64,000 nt of DNA, taken from NCBI RefSeq assembly GCF_902498915.1, contig NZ_CABVLQ010000001.1; one strand, 5' to 3'. The notes beneath the pieces were generated by a model, which made no database searches, had not been told where the DNA came from, and saw nothing but the letters and a program-made list of their open reading frames with translations. The stretch comes from Escherichia ruysiae. GTDB taxonomy: Bacteria; Pseudomonadota; Gammaproteobacteria; Enterobacterales; Enterobacteriaceae. The position numbers and the translations under genes were made by a program. Positions 17,496 through 26,442 of the stretch are shown here, piece after piece (within the stretch, counting starts at the first letter, position 1; the number at the start of each line of letters is the position of its first letter).

Positions 17496-18116
17496 TTACT
17501 GACGCTGAAGCGACTTCAGCGTCAGATACCCACTCCACACTCGCGTAAATGTTGTCATCCAGCACAGCGCGCCAAATACCCACGCCAACCACGGGAAATA
17601 GGCCGGAAAGAGACAACTTAAAACAAACAGCAAAATCGTCTCGCTGCCTTCAGTCAACCCGCCCAGATAGTAAAACGATTTGTGCGCATAACCGGGGTTA
17701 TCAATCTGATGTTTCGCCGCCAGCGCAGCAAATGCGAGAAAACTGCTGCCCGTGCCAATAAACGCAAACAGCAGCCAGCCGCCCGCCAGCGCATTTTGTT
17801 CCGGTGCGGCGAGAATAAACCCGAACGGCACCAGCGCGTAAAAGAGAAAATCGAGAGAAATATCAAGAAAACCGCCTGCGTCAGTTAACCCTCTGCGCCT
17901 CGCCAGCGCGCCGTCCAGACCATCAAGCAACCTGTTGAGCAAAATGGCAATCAGCGCCGCCAGATACCATCCCAGCGCCAGAAACGGCAGTGCCAGTACG
18001 CCGATGGCAAACCCCACTAACGTTAAACCATCTGGCGTTATACCGGGTCTATCAAGAACCCGCACACACTGATGCAACAACGGTTTAATTCGCGGATGAA
18101 GATGGCGGTCTAACAC
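17496..18116 (-). CDS. ynjF: YnjF, CDP-alcohol phosphatidyltransferase family protein
   Basis: A 206-residue membrane protein with about 5-6 membrane segments. It carries the CDP-alcohol phosphatidyltransferase signature DG-x2-AR-x8-G-x3-D, read as LLDGLDGALARRRGLTDAGGFLDISLD with the expected Asp residues. The family makes phospholipids from CDP-diacylglycerol or similar donors; the alcohol substrate is unknown. It is convergent with ynjE, 8 bp apart, so it is not in that operon despite the name. It diverges from nudG. Confidence 0.92.
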   Translation of the reverse strand: MLDRHLHPRIKPLLHQCVRVLDRPGITPDGLTLVGFAIGVLALPFLALGWYLAALIAILLNRLLDGLDGALARRRGLTDAGGFLDISLDFLFYALVPFGFILAAPEQNALAGGWLLFAFIGTGSSFLAFAALAAKHQIDNPGYAHKSFYYLGGLTEGSETILLFVLSCLFPAYFPWLAWVFGALCWMTTFTRVWSGYLTLKSLQRQ

Positions 18117-18202
18117 AGGTACTCCTTACATATAAAGCCCTTCTGATCGGGCAACACTGCGGATATTATGACATTTTTCCGGTATTCGACCGTGGGTAAT
18201 TT

Positions 18203-18616
18203 ATGAAAATGATTGAAGTTGTTGCTGCCATTATCGAAAGGGATGGCAAAATTTTACTCGCACAACGCCCCGCCCATAGCGATCAGGCGGGGTTATGGGA
18301 GTTTGCCGGTGGCAAAGTCGAGGCGGATGAAAGTCAGCCACAGGCGCTGGTACGGGAATTGCGCGAAGAACTGGGCATTGACGCAACGGTTGGTGAATAT
18401 GTTGCCAGCCATCAGCGGGAAGTGTCTGGCCGGATTATCCATCTTCATGCCTGGCACGTACCGGACTTCCACGGTACGTTACAGGCACACGAACATCAGG
18501 CGCTGGTCTGGTGTCTGCCAGAGGAAGCATTGCAATATCCGCTGGCTCCTGCTGATATTCCACTACTTCATGCGTTTATGGCTTTACGCGCCGCCAGACC
18601 AGCGGATTGGTGCTAA
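18203..18616 (+). CDS. nudG: NudG, CTP/5-hydroxy-CTP pyrophosphohydrolase
   Basis: A 137-residue Nudix hydrolase of the MutT type. The Nudix box is complete: GGKVEADESQ...RELREELGI (about residues 36-58). NudG hydrolyses oxidised or modified pyrimidine and purine nucleotides such as 5-hydroxy-CTP, 5-methyl-dCTP and 8-oxo-dGTP. The C-terminus ends RPADWC; I remember the K-12 protein as two residues shorter, so the stop may have shifted here. The 3' end overlaps the convergent ynjH by 41 bp. Confidence 0.95.
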   Translation: MKMIEVVAAIIERDGKILLAQRPAHSDQAGLWEFAGGKVEADESQPQALVRELREELGIDATVGEYVASHQREVSGRIIHLHAWHVPDFHGTLQAHEHQALVWCLPEEALQYPLAPADIPLLHAFMALRAARPADWC

Positions 18617-18848
18617 TGGTTTTGTCATCCCGCTGGCATTGCAGCAGTATCCCCTCCGCTTTAATCACTGCGCCCTCCGAATAATTTTGATCCTGATAAA
18701 CGCAGCACTGGTTACAGGGCTGCGCCGATTTCCCGCCAGAACTAAACACCTCCGACGGCACATTCACTTCCACATCCGGACGGTATTGCGGGTTAGCCAG
18801 CGCAAATAATGGAAATACCAACGCTACGGCGAGTAATGTTCGACTCAC
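18576..18848 (-). CDS. ynjH: YnjH, small secreted Cys-containing protein
   Basis: A 90-residue protein with a signal peptide (MSRTLLAVALVFPLFALA). The mature part has a cysteine group, QPCNQCCVYQDQNYSEG, and a further Cys in LLQCQRDD, so disulfides in the periplasm are likely. It belongs to the DUF1496 family; function unknown. Its last 41 bp overlap nudG on the other strand. Confidence 0.88.
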   Translation of the reverse strand: MSRTLLAVALVFPLFALANPQYRPDVEVNVPSEVFSSGGKSAQPCNQCCVYQDQNYSEGAVIKAEGILLQCQRDDKTISTNPLVWRRVKP

Positions 18849-19170
18849 AGGAAACTCCTTATTTTTCGTTGCCTCTGGTACTGATAACGGTTACCAGGCG
18901 GAAAAACTTTAGCATCTGGTAGCCGGATGCGGCGTGAACGCCTTATCCGCCTACGCTCCACTCTTGAAAATGCGCCCGTTTTTTCAGGTCTGATAAAACG
19001 CACCTGACATTAGGTGACTTTTATAACTACCACACATTATTAATTTGCTTTCCGGTGTCATTTTTTTCTTGCTTACCGTCACATTCTTGATGGTATAGTC
19101 AAAAACTGCAAAAGCACATGACATAAACAACATAAGCACAATCGTATTAATATATAAGGGTTTTATATCT
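18849..19170. other. gdhA control region with a REP
   Basis: No gene is seen in this 322-bp gap. It holds a REP palindrome at 18920-18955 next to ynjH, and the gdhA promoter region. TATAGT at 19094-19099 is a possible -10 box. The preceding stretch is AT-rich and includes a poly-T run; no -35 box at the right spacing is convincing. Confidence 0.65.
18920..18955. repeat. REP element
   Basis: A typical REP palindrome: AGCCGGATGCGGCGTGAACG then CCTTATCCGCCTACG. It sits in the gap between ynjH and gdhA. Confidence 0.85.
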
Positions 19171-20514
19171 ATGGATCAGACATATTCTCTGGAGTCATTC
19201 CTCAACCATGTCCAAAAGCGCGACCCGAATCAAACCGAGTTCGCGCAAGCCGTTCGTGAAGTAATGACCACTCTCTGGCCTTTTCTTGAACAAAATCCAA
19301 AATATCGCCAGATGTCGTTACTGGAGCGCCTGGTTGAACCGGAGCGCGTGATCCAGTTTCGCGTGGTGTGGGTTGATGATCGCAATCAGGTACAAGTTAA
19401 CCGTGCCTGGCGTGTCCAGTTCAGCTCCGCCATTGGCCCGTATAAAGGCGGTATGCGTTTCCATCCGTCCGTAAATCTCTCCATTCTTAAATTCCTCGGC
19501 TTCGAACAAACCTTTAAAAATGCCCTGACTACCCTGCCGATGGGTGGAGGTAAAGGCGGCAGTGATTTTGATCCAAAAGGGAAAAGTGAAGGCGAAGTGA
19601 TGCGTTTTTGCCAGGCGCTGATGACCGAACTGTACCGTCATCTGGGTGCAGATACCGACGTTCCGGCGGGCGATATCGGCGTTGGTGGTCGTGAAGTCGG
19701 CTTTATGGCGGGGATGATGAAAAAGCTCTCCAACAATACCGCCTGCGTCTTCACCGGCAAGGGGCTATCTTTTGGCGGCAGTCTGATTCGCCCGGAAGCG
19801 ACCGGTTACGGTCTGGTTTATTTCACTGAAGCGATGCTGAAACGCCACGGTATGGGTTTTGAAGGAATGCGTGTTTCCGTTTCTGGCTCCGGCAACGTCG
19901 CCCAGTACGCTATCGAAAAAGCGATGGAATTTGGCGCTCGCGTGGTTACAGCATCAGACTCCAGCGGCACCGTGGTTGATGAAAGCGGATTCACGAAAGA
20001 GAAACTGGCGCGTCTTATCGAAATCAAAGCCAGCCGCGATGGTCGCGTTGCAGATTACGCCAAAGAATTTGGTCTGGTCTATCTCGAAGGCCAACAGCCG
20101 TGGTCTGTTCCGGTTGATATCGCCCTGCCTTGCGCGACCCAGAACGAACTGGATGTAGATGCCGCGCACCAGCTTATCGCTAATGGTGTTAAAGCGGTGG
20201 CGGAAGGGGCAAATATGCCAACTACCATCGAAGCGACTGAACTGTTCCAGCAGGCAGGCGTACTGTTTGCACCGGGCAAAGCGGCTAATGCTGGCGGCGT
20301 CGCGACATCGGGGCTGGAAATGGCGCAAAACGCTGCACGTCTGGGCTGGAAAGCCGAGAAAGTTGATGCGCGTTTGCACCATATTATGCTGGATATCCAC
20401 CATGCCTGTGTTGAACACGGTGGTGAAGGTGAGCAAACCAACTACGTGCAGGGCGCGAATATTGCAGGCTTTGTGAAGGTTGCCGATGCGATGCTGGCGC
20501 AGGGCGTAATTTAA
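19171..20514 (+). CDS. gdhA: NADP-specific glutamate dehydrogenase
   Basis: A 447-residue hexameric enzyme that makes glutamate from 2-oxoglutarate, ammonia and NADPH when ammonia is plentiful. The active-site signature LPMGGGKGGSDFDPKGKS, with its catalytic lysines, is at about residues 120-138. The nucleotide-binding Rossmann motif SGSGNVAQYAIEKA follows near 240. The length is normal for the bacterial NADP form. It is monocistronic; the terminator lies beyond the adjacent REP, inside the convergent topB 3' end. Confidence 0.98.
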   Translation: MDQTYSLESFLNHVQKRDPNQTEFAQAVREVMTTLWPFLEQNPKYRQMSLLERLVEPERVIQFRVVWVDDRNQVQVNRAWRVQFSSAIGPYKGGMRFHPSVNLSILKFLGFEQTFKNALTTLPMGGGKGGSDFDPKGKSEGEVMRFCQALMTELYRHLGADTDVPAGDIGVGGREVGFMAGMMKKLSNNTACVFTGKGLSFGGSLIRPEATGYGLVYFTEAMLKRHGMGFEGMRVSVSGSGNVAQYAIEKAMEFGARVVTASDSSGTVVDESGFTKEKLARLIEIKASRDGRVADYAKEFGLVYLEGQQPWSVPVDIALPCATQNELDVDAAHQLIANGVKAVAEGANMPTTIEATELFQQAGVLFAPGKAANAGGVATSGLEMAQNAARLGWKAEKVDARLHHIMLDIHHACVEHGGEGEQTNYVQGANIAGFVKVADAMLAQGVI

Positions 20515-20516
20515 GT

Positions 20517-20569
20517 CATCAGGCGTTTGCGCCGGATGCGGCGTGGACGCCTCATCCGGCCTACAAAAA
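20517..20569. repeat. REP element between gdhA and topB
   Basis: CATCAGGCGTTTGCGCCGG, then ATGCGGCGTGGACGCCTCATCCGGCCTAC, a REP-type palindrome directly after the gdhA stop codon. It fills nearly all of the 72-bp gap between gdhA and topB. Confidence 0.85.
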
Positions 20570-20586
20570 TCTACTGCATCAAACCT

Positions 20587-22542
20587 TTATGTTATCGCTC
20601 CACTGCCCGCGTCTTCTGATGGCGGGCTTTTTTTCACCGCTCGCTTGCGTGGTGAAGCCTTTTTCTTCTCTTCTCCACTACCCGGTGCCACTATGCCGCG
20701 AAACTGCCGCACCGGCGTACGTTTTGCCTGATCAATCAATTGGTAAAGCGTCCCCACCAGCGGCTGCATAAAGTCCTGGTAGCGACACTGCTTTTCGCTG
20801 ATTTGCGTCAGCACCGATTCCCAGTGTGCCGTCATGTCCGGTCGCGTTGCCATCTCTGGCAGCGAATGGAATAACGCTTTTCCGGCGTCGGTGGAGTGGA
20901 TATAGCGCCCTTTTTTGGTCAGGAAACCACGCTTGAACAGCAGTTCAATAATCCCGGCACGAGTTGCTTCCGTCCCCAGTCCATCGGTCGCACGAAGGAT
21001 CTTTTTCAGATCTTTGTCCTGCACAAAGCGCGCGATCCCGGTCATCGCTGAAAGCAGCGTTGCATCGGTGAAATGACGTGGTGGCTGAGTTTGCCGCTCT
21101 ACCACTTCACCTTTTTCACACAATAACTCATCGCCTTTCGCTACCACCGGCAGCGGTGTACCATCGTTTTCTTCATCACGCTCTTTGCTGCCTAACAGCG
21201 TGCGCCAGCCTGCTTCAGCAAGAAAACGGGCTTTAGCGACAAATTTGCCTTTGGCAATGTCCAGTTCGATAACACATTTGCGGAACACCGCATCCGGACA
21301 GAACTGCATCAAATACTGACGGGCAATCAGGTTATAGACCTTCGCTTCGTTCTCCGTCAGGTTGATGGCAGAACTCCGCGCGGTCGGGATGATGGCGTGG
21401 TGCGCATCGACCTTTTTGTCATCCCAGCAGCGATTACGTAAATCTGGATCAACCACCGGCTGCGGTAACAAGCCCGGCGCATGAACGCTGATGGCACTCA
21501 TTACCGCCTGACGTCCGGCAAAATGTTCTTCCGGCAAATAACGACAATCGGAACGCGGATAAGTGATCAGCTTGTGCGTTTCGTACAGCTTCTGGCAGAT
21601 ATCAAGTACGTTCTGCGCACTCAGACCAAAGCGTTTTGCTGCTTCAATCTGCAACGCCGAAAGTGAAAACGGCAACGGCGCGGATTCTGATTCCCGTTTA
21701 TCGTTATAACTGGTGACAATCGCCGGTTGACCGCTGATGCGGTTAACCACATGCTCCGCCAGTGGACGATGCAGCAAGCGCCCTTCTTCATCCTGGTACG
21801 GCTCACACGCTTCGCTCGGTTGCCAGATAGCGGTAAATCGCTCATCGGCAGGCGTCACGATATGCGCTTTGACCTCAAAGAAATCTTTCGCCACGAAGTT
21901 TTCAATTTCTTCGTCGCGGCGCACCACCAGCCCGAGCACTGGCGTCTGCACGCGTCCAACGGAAAGGACGCCCTGATAACCCGCATTGCGACCGAGAATG
22001 GTGTACGCGCGGGTCATATTGATGCCATACAGCCAGTCGGCACGCGCTCGCGCCAGCGCAGAAACGCATAGCGGTACAAACTCGCTATTGGAACGAAGAC
22101 GATCGATCGCCCGTTCAACCGCCTGCGGGTTCAGGTCGTTGATCAAGCAACGCTGCACCTGCTGACGCTTTTCCGGTGCCAGTTGCAGGTAGTCCAGCAC
22201 TTCATCCACCAGCAATTGCCCTTCGCGATCCGGGTCTCCGGCATGAATAATTTCGCTGGCTTCATGCAGAAAGCGTTTGATGACGTTAAGCTGTTTGGTC
22301 ACGGAGGGTCGTGGCTGTAATTGCCACTTTTCCGGGACAATGGGGAGATCGGCTAGGTTCCAGCGCGCATAGCGACTGTCGTAGGCGTCTGGCTGCGCCT
22401 GCTCAAGCAGGTGACCAATACACCAGGTCACCACCTGACCGTTACCGCACTCGATAAAGCCATCGCCTTTCCGGTGCGGTTTGGGCAGGACATCAGCAAT
22501 AGCGCGCGCCAGACTCGGTTTTTCGGCAATAAATAACCGCAT
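20587..22542 (-). CDS. topB: DNA topoisomerase III
   Basis: A 651-residue type IA topoisomerase that decatenates and relaxes negatively supercoiled DNA through single-strand passage. The N-terminal TOPRIM domain is clear (MRLFIAEKPSLARAIADVLP; HAGDPDREGQLLVDEVL). The catalytic tyrosine is in LITYPRSDCRYLP (about residue 328). The C-terminus is basic (KKKASPRKRAVKKSPPS), as in E. coli. The start at 22542 lies 4 bp after the selD stop, so the two are translationally linked. The last 48 bp contain a plus-strand terminator that probably serves gdhA. Confidence 0.97.
   Translation of the reverse strand: MRLFIAEKPSLARAIADVLPKPHRKGDGFIECGNGQVVTWCIGHLLEQAQPDAYDSRYARWNLADLPIVPEKWQLQPRPSVTKQLNVIKRFLHEASEIIHAGDPDREGQLLVDEVLDYLQLAPEKRQQVQRCLINDLNPQAVERAIDRLRSNSEFVPLCVSALARARADWLYGINMTRAYTILGRNAGYQGVLSVGRVQTPVLGLVVRRDEEIENFVAKDFFEVKAHIVTPADERFTAIWQPSEACEPYQDEEGRLLHRPLAEHVVNRISGQPAIVTSYNDKRESESAPLPFSLSALQIEAAKRFGLSAQNVLDICQKLYETHKLITYPRSDCRYLPEEHFAGRQAVMSAISVHAPGLLPQPVVDPDLRNRCWDDKKVDAHHAIIPTARSSAINLTENEAKVYNLIARQYLMQFCPDAVFRKCVIELDIAKGKFVAKARFLAEAGWRTLLGSKERDEENDGTPLPVVAKGDELLCEKGEVVERQTQPPRHFTDATLLSAMTGIARFVQDKDLKKILRATDGLGTEATRAGIIELLFKRGFLTKKGRYIHSTDAGKALFHSLPEMATRPDMTAHWESVLTQISEKQCRYQDFMQPLVGTLYQLIDQAKRTPVRQFRGIVAPGSGEEKKKASPRKRAVKKSPPSEDAGSGAIT
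20605..20634 (+). terminator. gdhA terminator lying inside the topB 3' end
   Basis: GCCCGC, an 11-nt loop, GCGGGC and then seven T residues form a standard intrinsic terminator on the plus strand. It lies about 90 bp after gdhA and within the last codons of the convergent topB, so the DNA serves both genes. Confidence 0.75.
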
Positions 22543-22546
22543 TGAA

Positions 22547-23590
22547 TTAACGGATCTCAACCATGGCACGACCAGCGCGCGCAGGCACCAGTTCGCCAAT
22601 CGCCGTCAGTTCGATACCAAATTCAGCAGCGGTAGCTTTTACTTCGTTTTCAGCCTCTGGCATCACCGCCAGCAGCAGACCGCCGGAGGTTTGCGGATCG
22701 CACAGCAGATCGCGCACTTCACGCGGCATTTCACCCATCAGATGACCATAGCTGGCAAAGTTGCGTTCGGTGCCGCCAGGTACTGCACCCAGCTTAATGT
22801 ACTCTTCCACGCCAGGCAGTTTCGGGATCGCGTCATAGTCGACACGTGCCTGTACTCCTGCGCCCTGACACATTTCGCTCAAATGCCCCAGCAGACCAAA
22901 ACCAGTCACGTCAGTCATCGCTTTTACGCCTTCGATGTTGGCAAAGGACGCGCCTGCGATGTTCATCCGGCACATCACTTCCGTCGCCAGCCCCTGATGT
23001 TCCGGTTTCAGCAGTGATTTTTTCTCCGCAGTGGTAAGAACGCCAATCCCCAACGGTTTCGTCAGGAACAGTTTACATCCGGCTTGTGCGGTACTGTTTT
23101 TCTTCACCCGCTCAGTTGGAACGATCCCCGTGACCGCCAGACCGAAAATCGGTTCCGGCGCGTCGATGGAGTGACCGCCAGCCAGCGCAATACCCGCCTG
23201 ACGACATGCGTAGCGACCACCTTCGGTGACTTCGCGGGCAATTTCCGGGGACAGTTTGTTAATCGGCCAGCCGAGGATCGCAATTGCCATAATCGGTTTT
23301 CCGCCCATCGCGAAGATATCGCTGATGGCGTTAGTCGCGGCAATGCGGCCAAAATCGAAAGGATTATCAACGATCGGCATAAAGAAGTCGGTGGTGCTGA
23401 TAACGCTGGTGCCATTGCCCAGATCGTATACCGCCGCATCGTCGCGGGTTTCGTTACCCACAAGCAAATTCGGATCAACAAACTTCGCCTGTTCGCTGTG
23501 CAGGATGGTTTCCAGCACTTTTGGGGAAATTTTACAGCCGCAACCGGCTCCGTGGCTGTATTGGGTCAAACGAATCGAGTTCTCGCTCAT
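22547..23590 (-). CDS. selD: Selenophosphate synthetase
   Basis: A 347-residue enzyme that makes monoselenophosphate from selenide and ATP, the selenium donor for selenocysteine and 2-selenouridine in tRNA. The glycine-rich N-terminus GAGCGCKISPKV holds the essential Cys17 and Lys20. ATP-binding motifs DDAAVYDLGNG and DVTGFGLLGHLSEM follow. This is the Cys form, not a selenocysteine form: no in-frame TGA. It lies between ydjA and topB on the minus strand. Confidence 0.98.
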   Translation of the reverse strand: MSENSIRLTQYSHGAGCGCKISPKVLETILHSEQAKFVDPNLLVGNETRDDAAVYDLGNGTSVISTTDFFMPIVDNPFDFGRIAATNAISDIFAMGGKPIMAIAILGWPINKLSPEIAREVTEGGRYACRQAGIALAGGHSIDAPEPIFGLAVTGIVPTERVKKNSTAQAGCKLFLTKPLGIGVLTTAEKKSLLKPEHQGLATEVMCRMNIAGASFANIEGVKAMTDVTGFGLLGHLSEMCQGAGVQARVDYDAIPKLPGVEEYIKLGAVPGGTERNFASYGHLMGEMPREVRDLLCDPQTSGGLLLAVMPEAENEVKATAAEFGIELTAIGELVPARAGRAMVEIR

Positions 23591-23706
23591 GGACATCTCC
23601 TGTCAATGCAATTCGGGTATGGTAACCCTCATTCCGTGAAGTGATAAGTGAGAGTGTCTGAATTACTGCTCCTTTGCTCACAATCCACACAGTTTTGCCG
23701 TTTTTA

Positions 23707-24258
23707 TCAAAAATAAGTCACAAACGGTGTCGGGTCCGGAATGCTTATCGATGTTGACGCTTTCAGTTGTGGCGTACCGAGATAGAGAAATCCGACAATT
23801 TTATCCTGCTCGCGACAGCCGAATGCGTCACGCACCACCGGGCTTTCAGTTAATGCGCCACTGCGCCAGATGCCGCCAAAGCCCTGGGCAACCGCCGCCA
23901 TTTGCATTGCCATAACCGCGCAACCCGCCGACATTTCCTGCTCCCAGCGCGGGACTTTATGATTTTCTTCGCATTTCGCCACCACCGTTATGATGAGCGG
24001 CGCCCGGAACGGCGCATTACGCGCTTTGTCGATTGCTTTTTCATCGTTACCGGCAGCAATCGCCCCCTGCTCCAGAACGGCACTGAAACGCTCACGCCCT
24101 TCCCCTTCAATCACAAAGAAATGCCACGGTTGCATGGATTTATGGTCTGGCGCACGCATACCCGCGCGCAGGATATTTTGCAGTTGCTCACCCGTTGGCG
24201 CTGGCTCAGCCAGACGGGAGGCGCTACGGCGGTTGATCAATAGTTCGAGTGCATCCAT
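23707..24258 (-). CDS. ydjA: YdjA, minimal FMN nitroreductase-family protein
   Basis: A 183-residue FMN-binding protein of the nitroreductase family, among the smallest members. It has the N-terminal INRRSASRLAEPAPT FMN phosphate-binding segment, APDHKSMQPWHFFVIEGEGR, and a C-terminal GFLYLGTP segment. Purified homologues bind FMN but show weak activity on standard nitro substrates, so its natural substrate is unknown. The start at MDALELLINRR is preferred; six more codons are open upstream. It heads a likely ydjA-selD-topB group. Confidence 0.94.
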   Translation of the reverse strand: MDALELLINRRSASRLAEPAPTGEQLQNILRAGMRAPDHKSMQPWHFFVIEGEGRERFSAVLEQGAIAAGNDEKAIDKARNAPFRAPLIITVVAKCEENHKVPRWEQEMSAGCAVMAMQMAAVAQGFGGIWRSGALTESPVVRDAFGCREQDKIVGFLYLGTPQLKASTSISIPDPTPFVTYF

Positions 24259-24419
24259 TTGATTAACTCCTGTCATGATGTTTATTCACAAAATTAACAC
24301 GAGAGTGGATTTTGTTACAGCACAGTCCATGATTCCTGCTGACAAGTGCCGGTTGGGTCATTACGATAACCACATCACTTGCACCTGTAACAGGTGTAAC
24401 TTTTAGTCTGGGAGAATAC

Positions 24420-26276
24420 ATGCGAACCCTTTGGCGATTTATTGCCGGATTTTTTAAATGGACGTGGCGTCTGCTGAATTTCGTCCGTGAAATGGTACTT
24501 AACCTGTTCTTTATTTTTCTCGTGCTGGTTGGCGTGGGGATCTGGATGCAAGTCAGCGGTGGTGATTCGAAAGAAACCGCCAGCCGTGGCGCGCTGCTGC
24601 TTGATATTTCTGGTGTGATCGTCGATAAGCCCGACAGTTCGCAGCGGTTTAGTAAGTTAAGTCGTCAGTTGCTTGGTGCCAGTTCCGATCGTCTGCAGGA
24701 AAACTCGCTGTTTGATATCGTCAACACCATTCGCCAGGCGAAGGACGACCGCAATATCACCGGTATCGTGATGGATCTGAAAAACTTCGCGGGCGGCGAT
24801 CAGCCTTCCATGCAGTACATCGGCAAAGCTCTGAAAGAGTTTCGTGACAGCGGTAAACCGGTTTATGCCATTGGCGAGAACTACAGTCAGGGGCAGTATT
24901 ATCTTGCCAGTTTCGCCAATAAAATCTGGCTTTCCCCGCAGGGTGTGGTCGATCTGCATGGCCTTGCCACCAACGGTCTGTACTACAAATCGTTGTTGGA
25001 TAAGTTAAAAGTTTCCACTCATGTGTTTCGCGTAGGTACGTATAAATCTGCCGTTGAACCGTTTATTCGTGATGATATGTCACCGGCGGCCCGCGAAGCT
25101 GACAGCCGCTGGATTGGTGAGCTGTGGCAAAACTATCTTAATACCGTTGCCGCTAACCGCCAGATCCCTGCCCAGCAGGTATTCCCTGGGGCGCAAGGTT
25201 TGCTTGATGGTTTAACCAAAACTGGCGGCGATACCGCGAAATATGCGCTGGATAACAAACTGGTGGATGCGCTGGCGTCAAGTGCCGAAATCGAAAAAGC
25301 CCTGACCAAAGAGTTTGGCTGGAGTAAGGCTGATAAAAATTATCGCGCCATTAGCTATTACGATTACGCATTGAAAACGCCGGCAGATAACGGTGACGGC
25401 ATTGGTGTAGTGTTTGCCAATGGTGCAATTATGGATGGCGAGGAAACTCAGGGGAATGTAGGCGGTGATACCACTGCGGCACAAATCCGCGATGCTCGTC
25501 TTGATCCAAAAGTGAAAGCGATTGTTCTGCGCGTTAATAGCCCTGGTGGCAGCGTTACGGCTTCTGAGGTGATCCGCTCTGAACTGGCAGCAGCCAGAGC
25601 AGCGGGCAAACCTGTGGTTGTGTCAATGGGCGGCATGGCGGCATCCGGTGGCTACTGGATCTCCACTCCGGCTAATTACATTGTGGCTAACCCCAGTACC
25701 CTGACCGGCTCTATTGGTATTTTCGGCGTGATCACCACCGTAGAAAACAGTCTGGATTCGATTGGTGTTCATACCGATGGCGTCTCAACTTCACCGCTGG
25801 CGGATGTTTCCATCACTAAAGCACTGCCGCCGGAAGCGCAGCAGATGATGCAGCTAAGCATTGAGAATGGCTACAAACGCTTTATCACGCTGGTTGCCGA
25901 TGCGCGCAAATCGACGCCGGAACAGATTGATAAAATCGCTCAGGGGCACGTCTGGACGGGTCAGGATGCGAAAGCTAACGGCCTGGTCGATAGCCTCGGT
26001 GATTTCGATGATGCGGTCGCAAAAGCGGCAGAACTGGCAAAACTGAAGCAGTGGCATCTGGAATATTACGTCGATGAACCGACCTTCTTCGACAAAGTGA
26101 TGGACAACATGTCAGGTTCTGTCCGGGCGATGTTGCCAGATGCGCTCCAGGCCATGTTACCTGCCCCGCTGGCCTCGGTGGCCTCTACCGTGAAAAGCGA
26201 AAGCGACAAGCTGGCAGCGTTTAACGATCCGCAAAACCGTTATGCGTTTTGCCTGACCTGCGCCAACGTGCGTTAA
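24420..26276 (+). CDS. sppA: SppA, signal peptide peptidase (protease IV)
   Basis: A 618-residue inner-membrane serine protease that degrades cleaved signal peptides and works as a tetramer on the periplasmic side. An N-terminal membrane anchor lies at about residues 25-45 (MVLNLFFIFLVLVGVGIWMQ). It has two SppA repeats: the N-terminal half supplies the catalytic lysine in VGTYKSAVEPF (Lys209), and the C-terminal half supplies the serine in GGMAASGGYW (Ser409). This Ser/Lys dyad split between halves is typical of Gram-negative SppA. A U-tailed hairpin follows the gene. Confidence 0.97.
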   Translation: MRTLWRFIAGFFKWTWRLLNFVREMVLNLFFIFLVLVGVGIWMQVSGGDSKETASRGALLLDISGVIVDKPDSSQRFSKLSRQLLGASSDRLQENSLFDIVNTIRQAKDDRNITGIVMDLKNFAGGDQPSMQYIGKALKEFRDSGKPVYAIGENYSQGQYYLASFANKIWLSPQGVVDLHGLATNGLYYKSLLDKLKVSTHVFRVGTYKSAVEPFIRDDMSPAAREADSRWIGELWQNYLNTVAANRQIPAQQVFPGAQGLLDGLTKTGGDTAKYALDNKLVDALASSAEIEKALTKEFGWSKADKNYRAISYYDYALKTPADNGDGIGVVFANGAIMDGEETQGNVGGDTTAAQIRDARLDPKVKAIVLRVNSPGGSVTASEVIRSELAAARAAGKPVVVSMGGMAASGGYWISTPANYIVANPSTLTGSIGIFGVITTVENSLDSIGVHTDGVSTSPLADVSITKALPPEAQQMMQLSIENGYKRFITLVADARKSTPEQIDKIAQGHVWTGQDAKANGLVDSLGDFDDAVAKAAELAKLKQWHLEYYVDEPTFFDKVMDNMSGSVRAMLPDALQAMLPAPLASVASTVKSESDKLAAFNDPQNRYAFCLTCANVR

Positions 26277-26287
26277 GTCTTGTACTG

Positions 26288-26320
26288 AGTGGTCGACAGA
26301 TCGTCGGCCACTTATTTTTT
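26288..26320 (+). terminator. sppA terminator
   Basis: AGTGGTCGAC, AGATC loop, GTCGGCCACT, with one G-U pair, followed by TATTTTTT. It starts 11 bp after the sppA stop codon. Confidence 0.75.
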
Positions 26321-26442
26321 ACGTCTACGAATCCCCCTTCCCGCTGTTTCGCCCCATATTTCCTTATCCGCATAGTATCAGGTGCGCTCCCCCTGCCTCA
26401 CGTATATACTTTTGCTCTTTCGATATCATTCATATCAATATC

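Noticed and set aside
22547..23590. SelD as a selenoprotein
   Set aside because: The active-site position is an ordinary Cys codon and the frame has no internal TGA.
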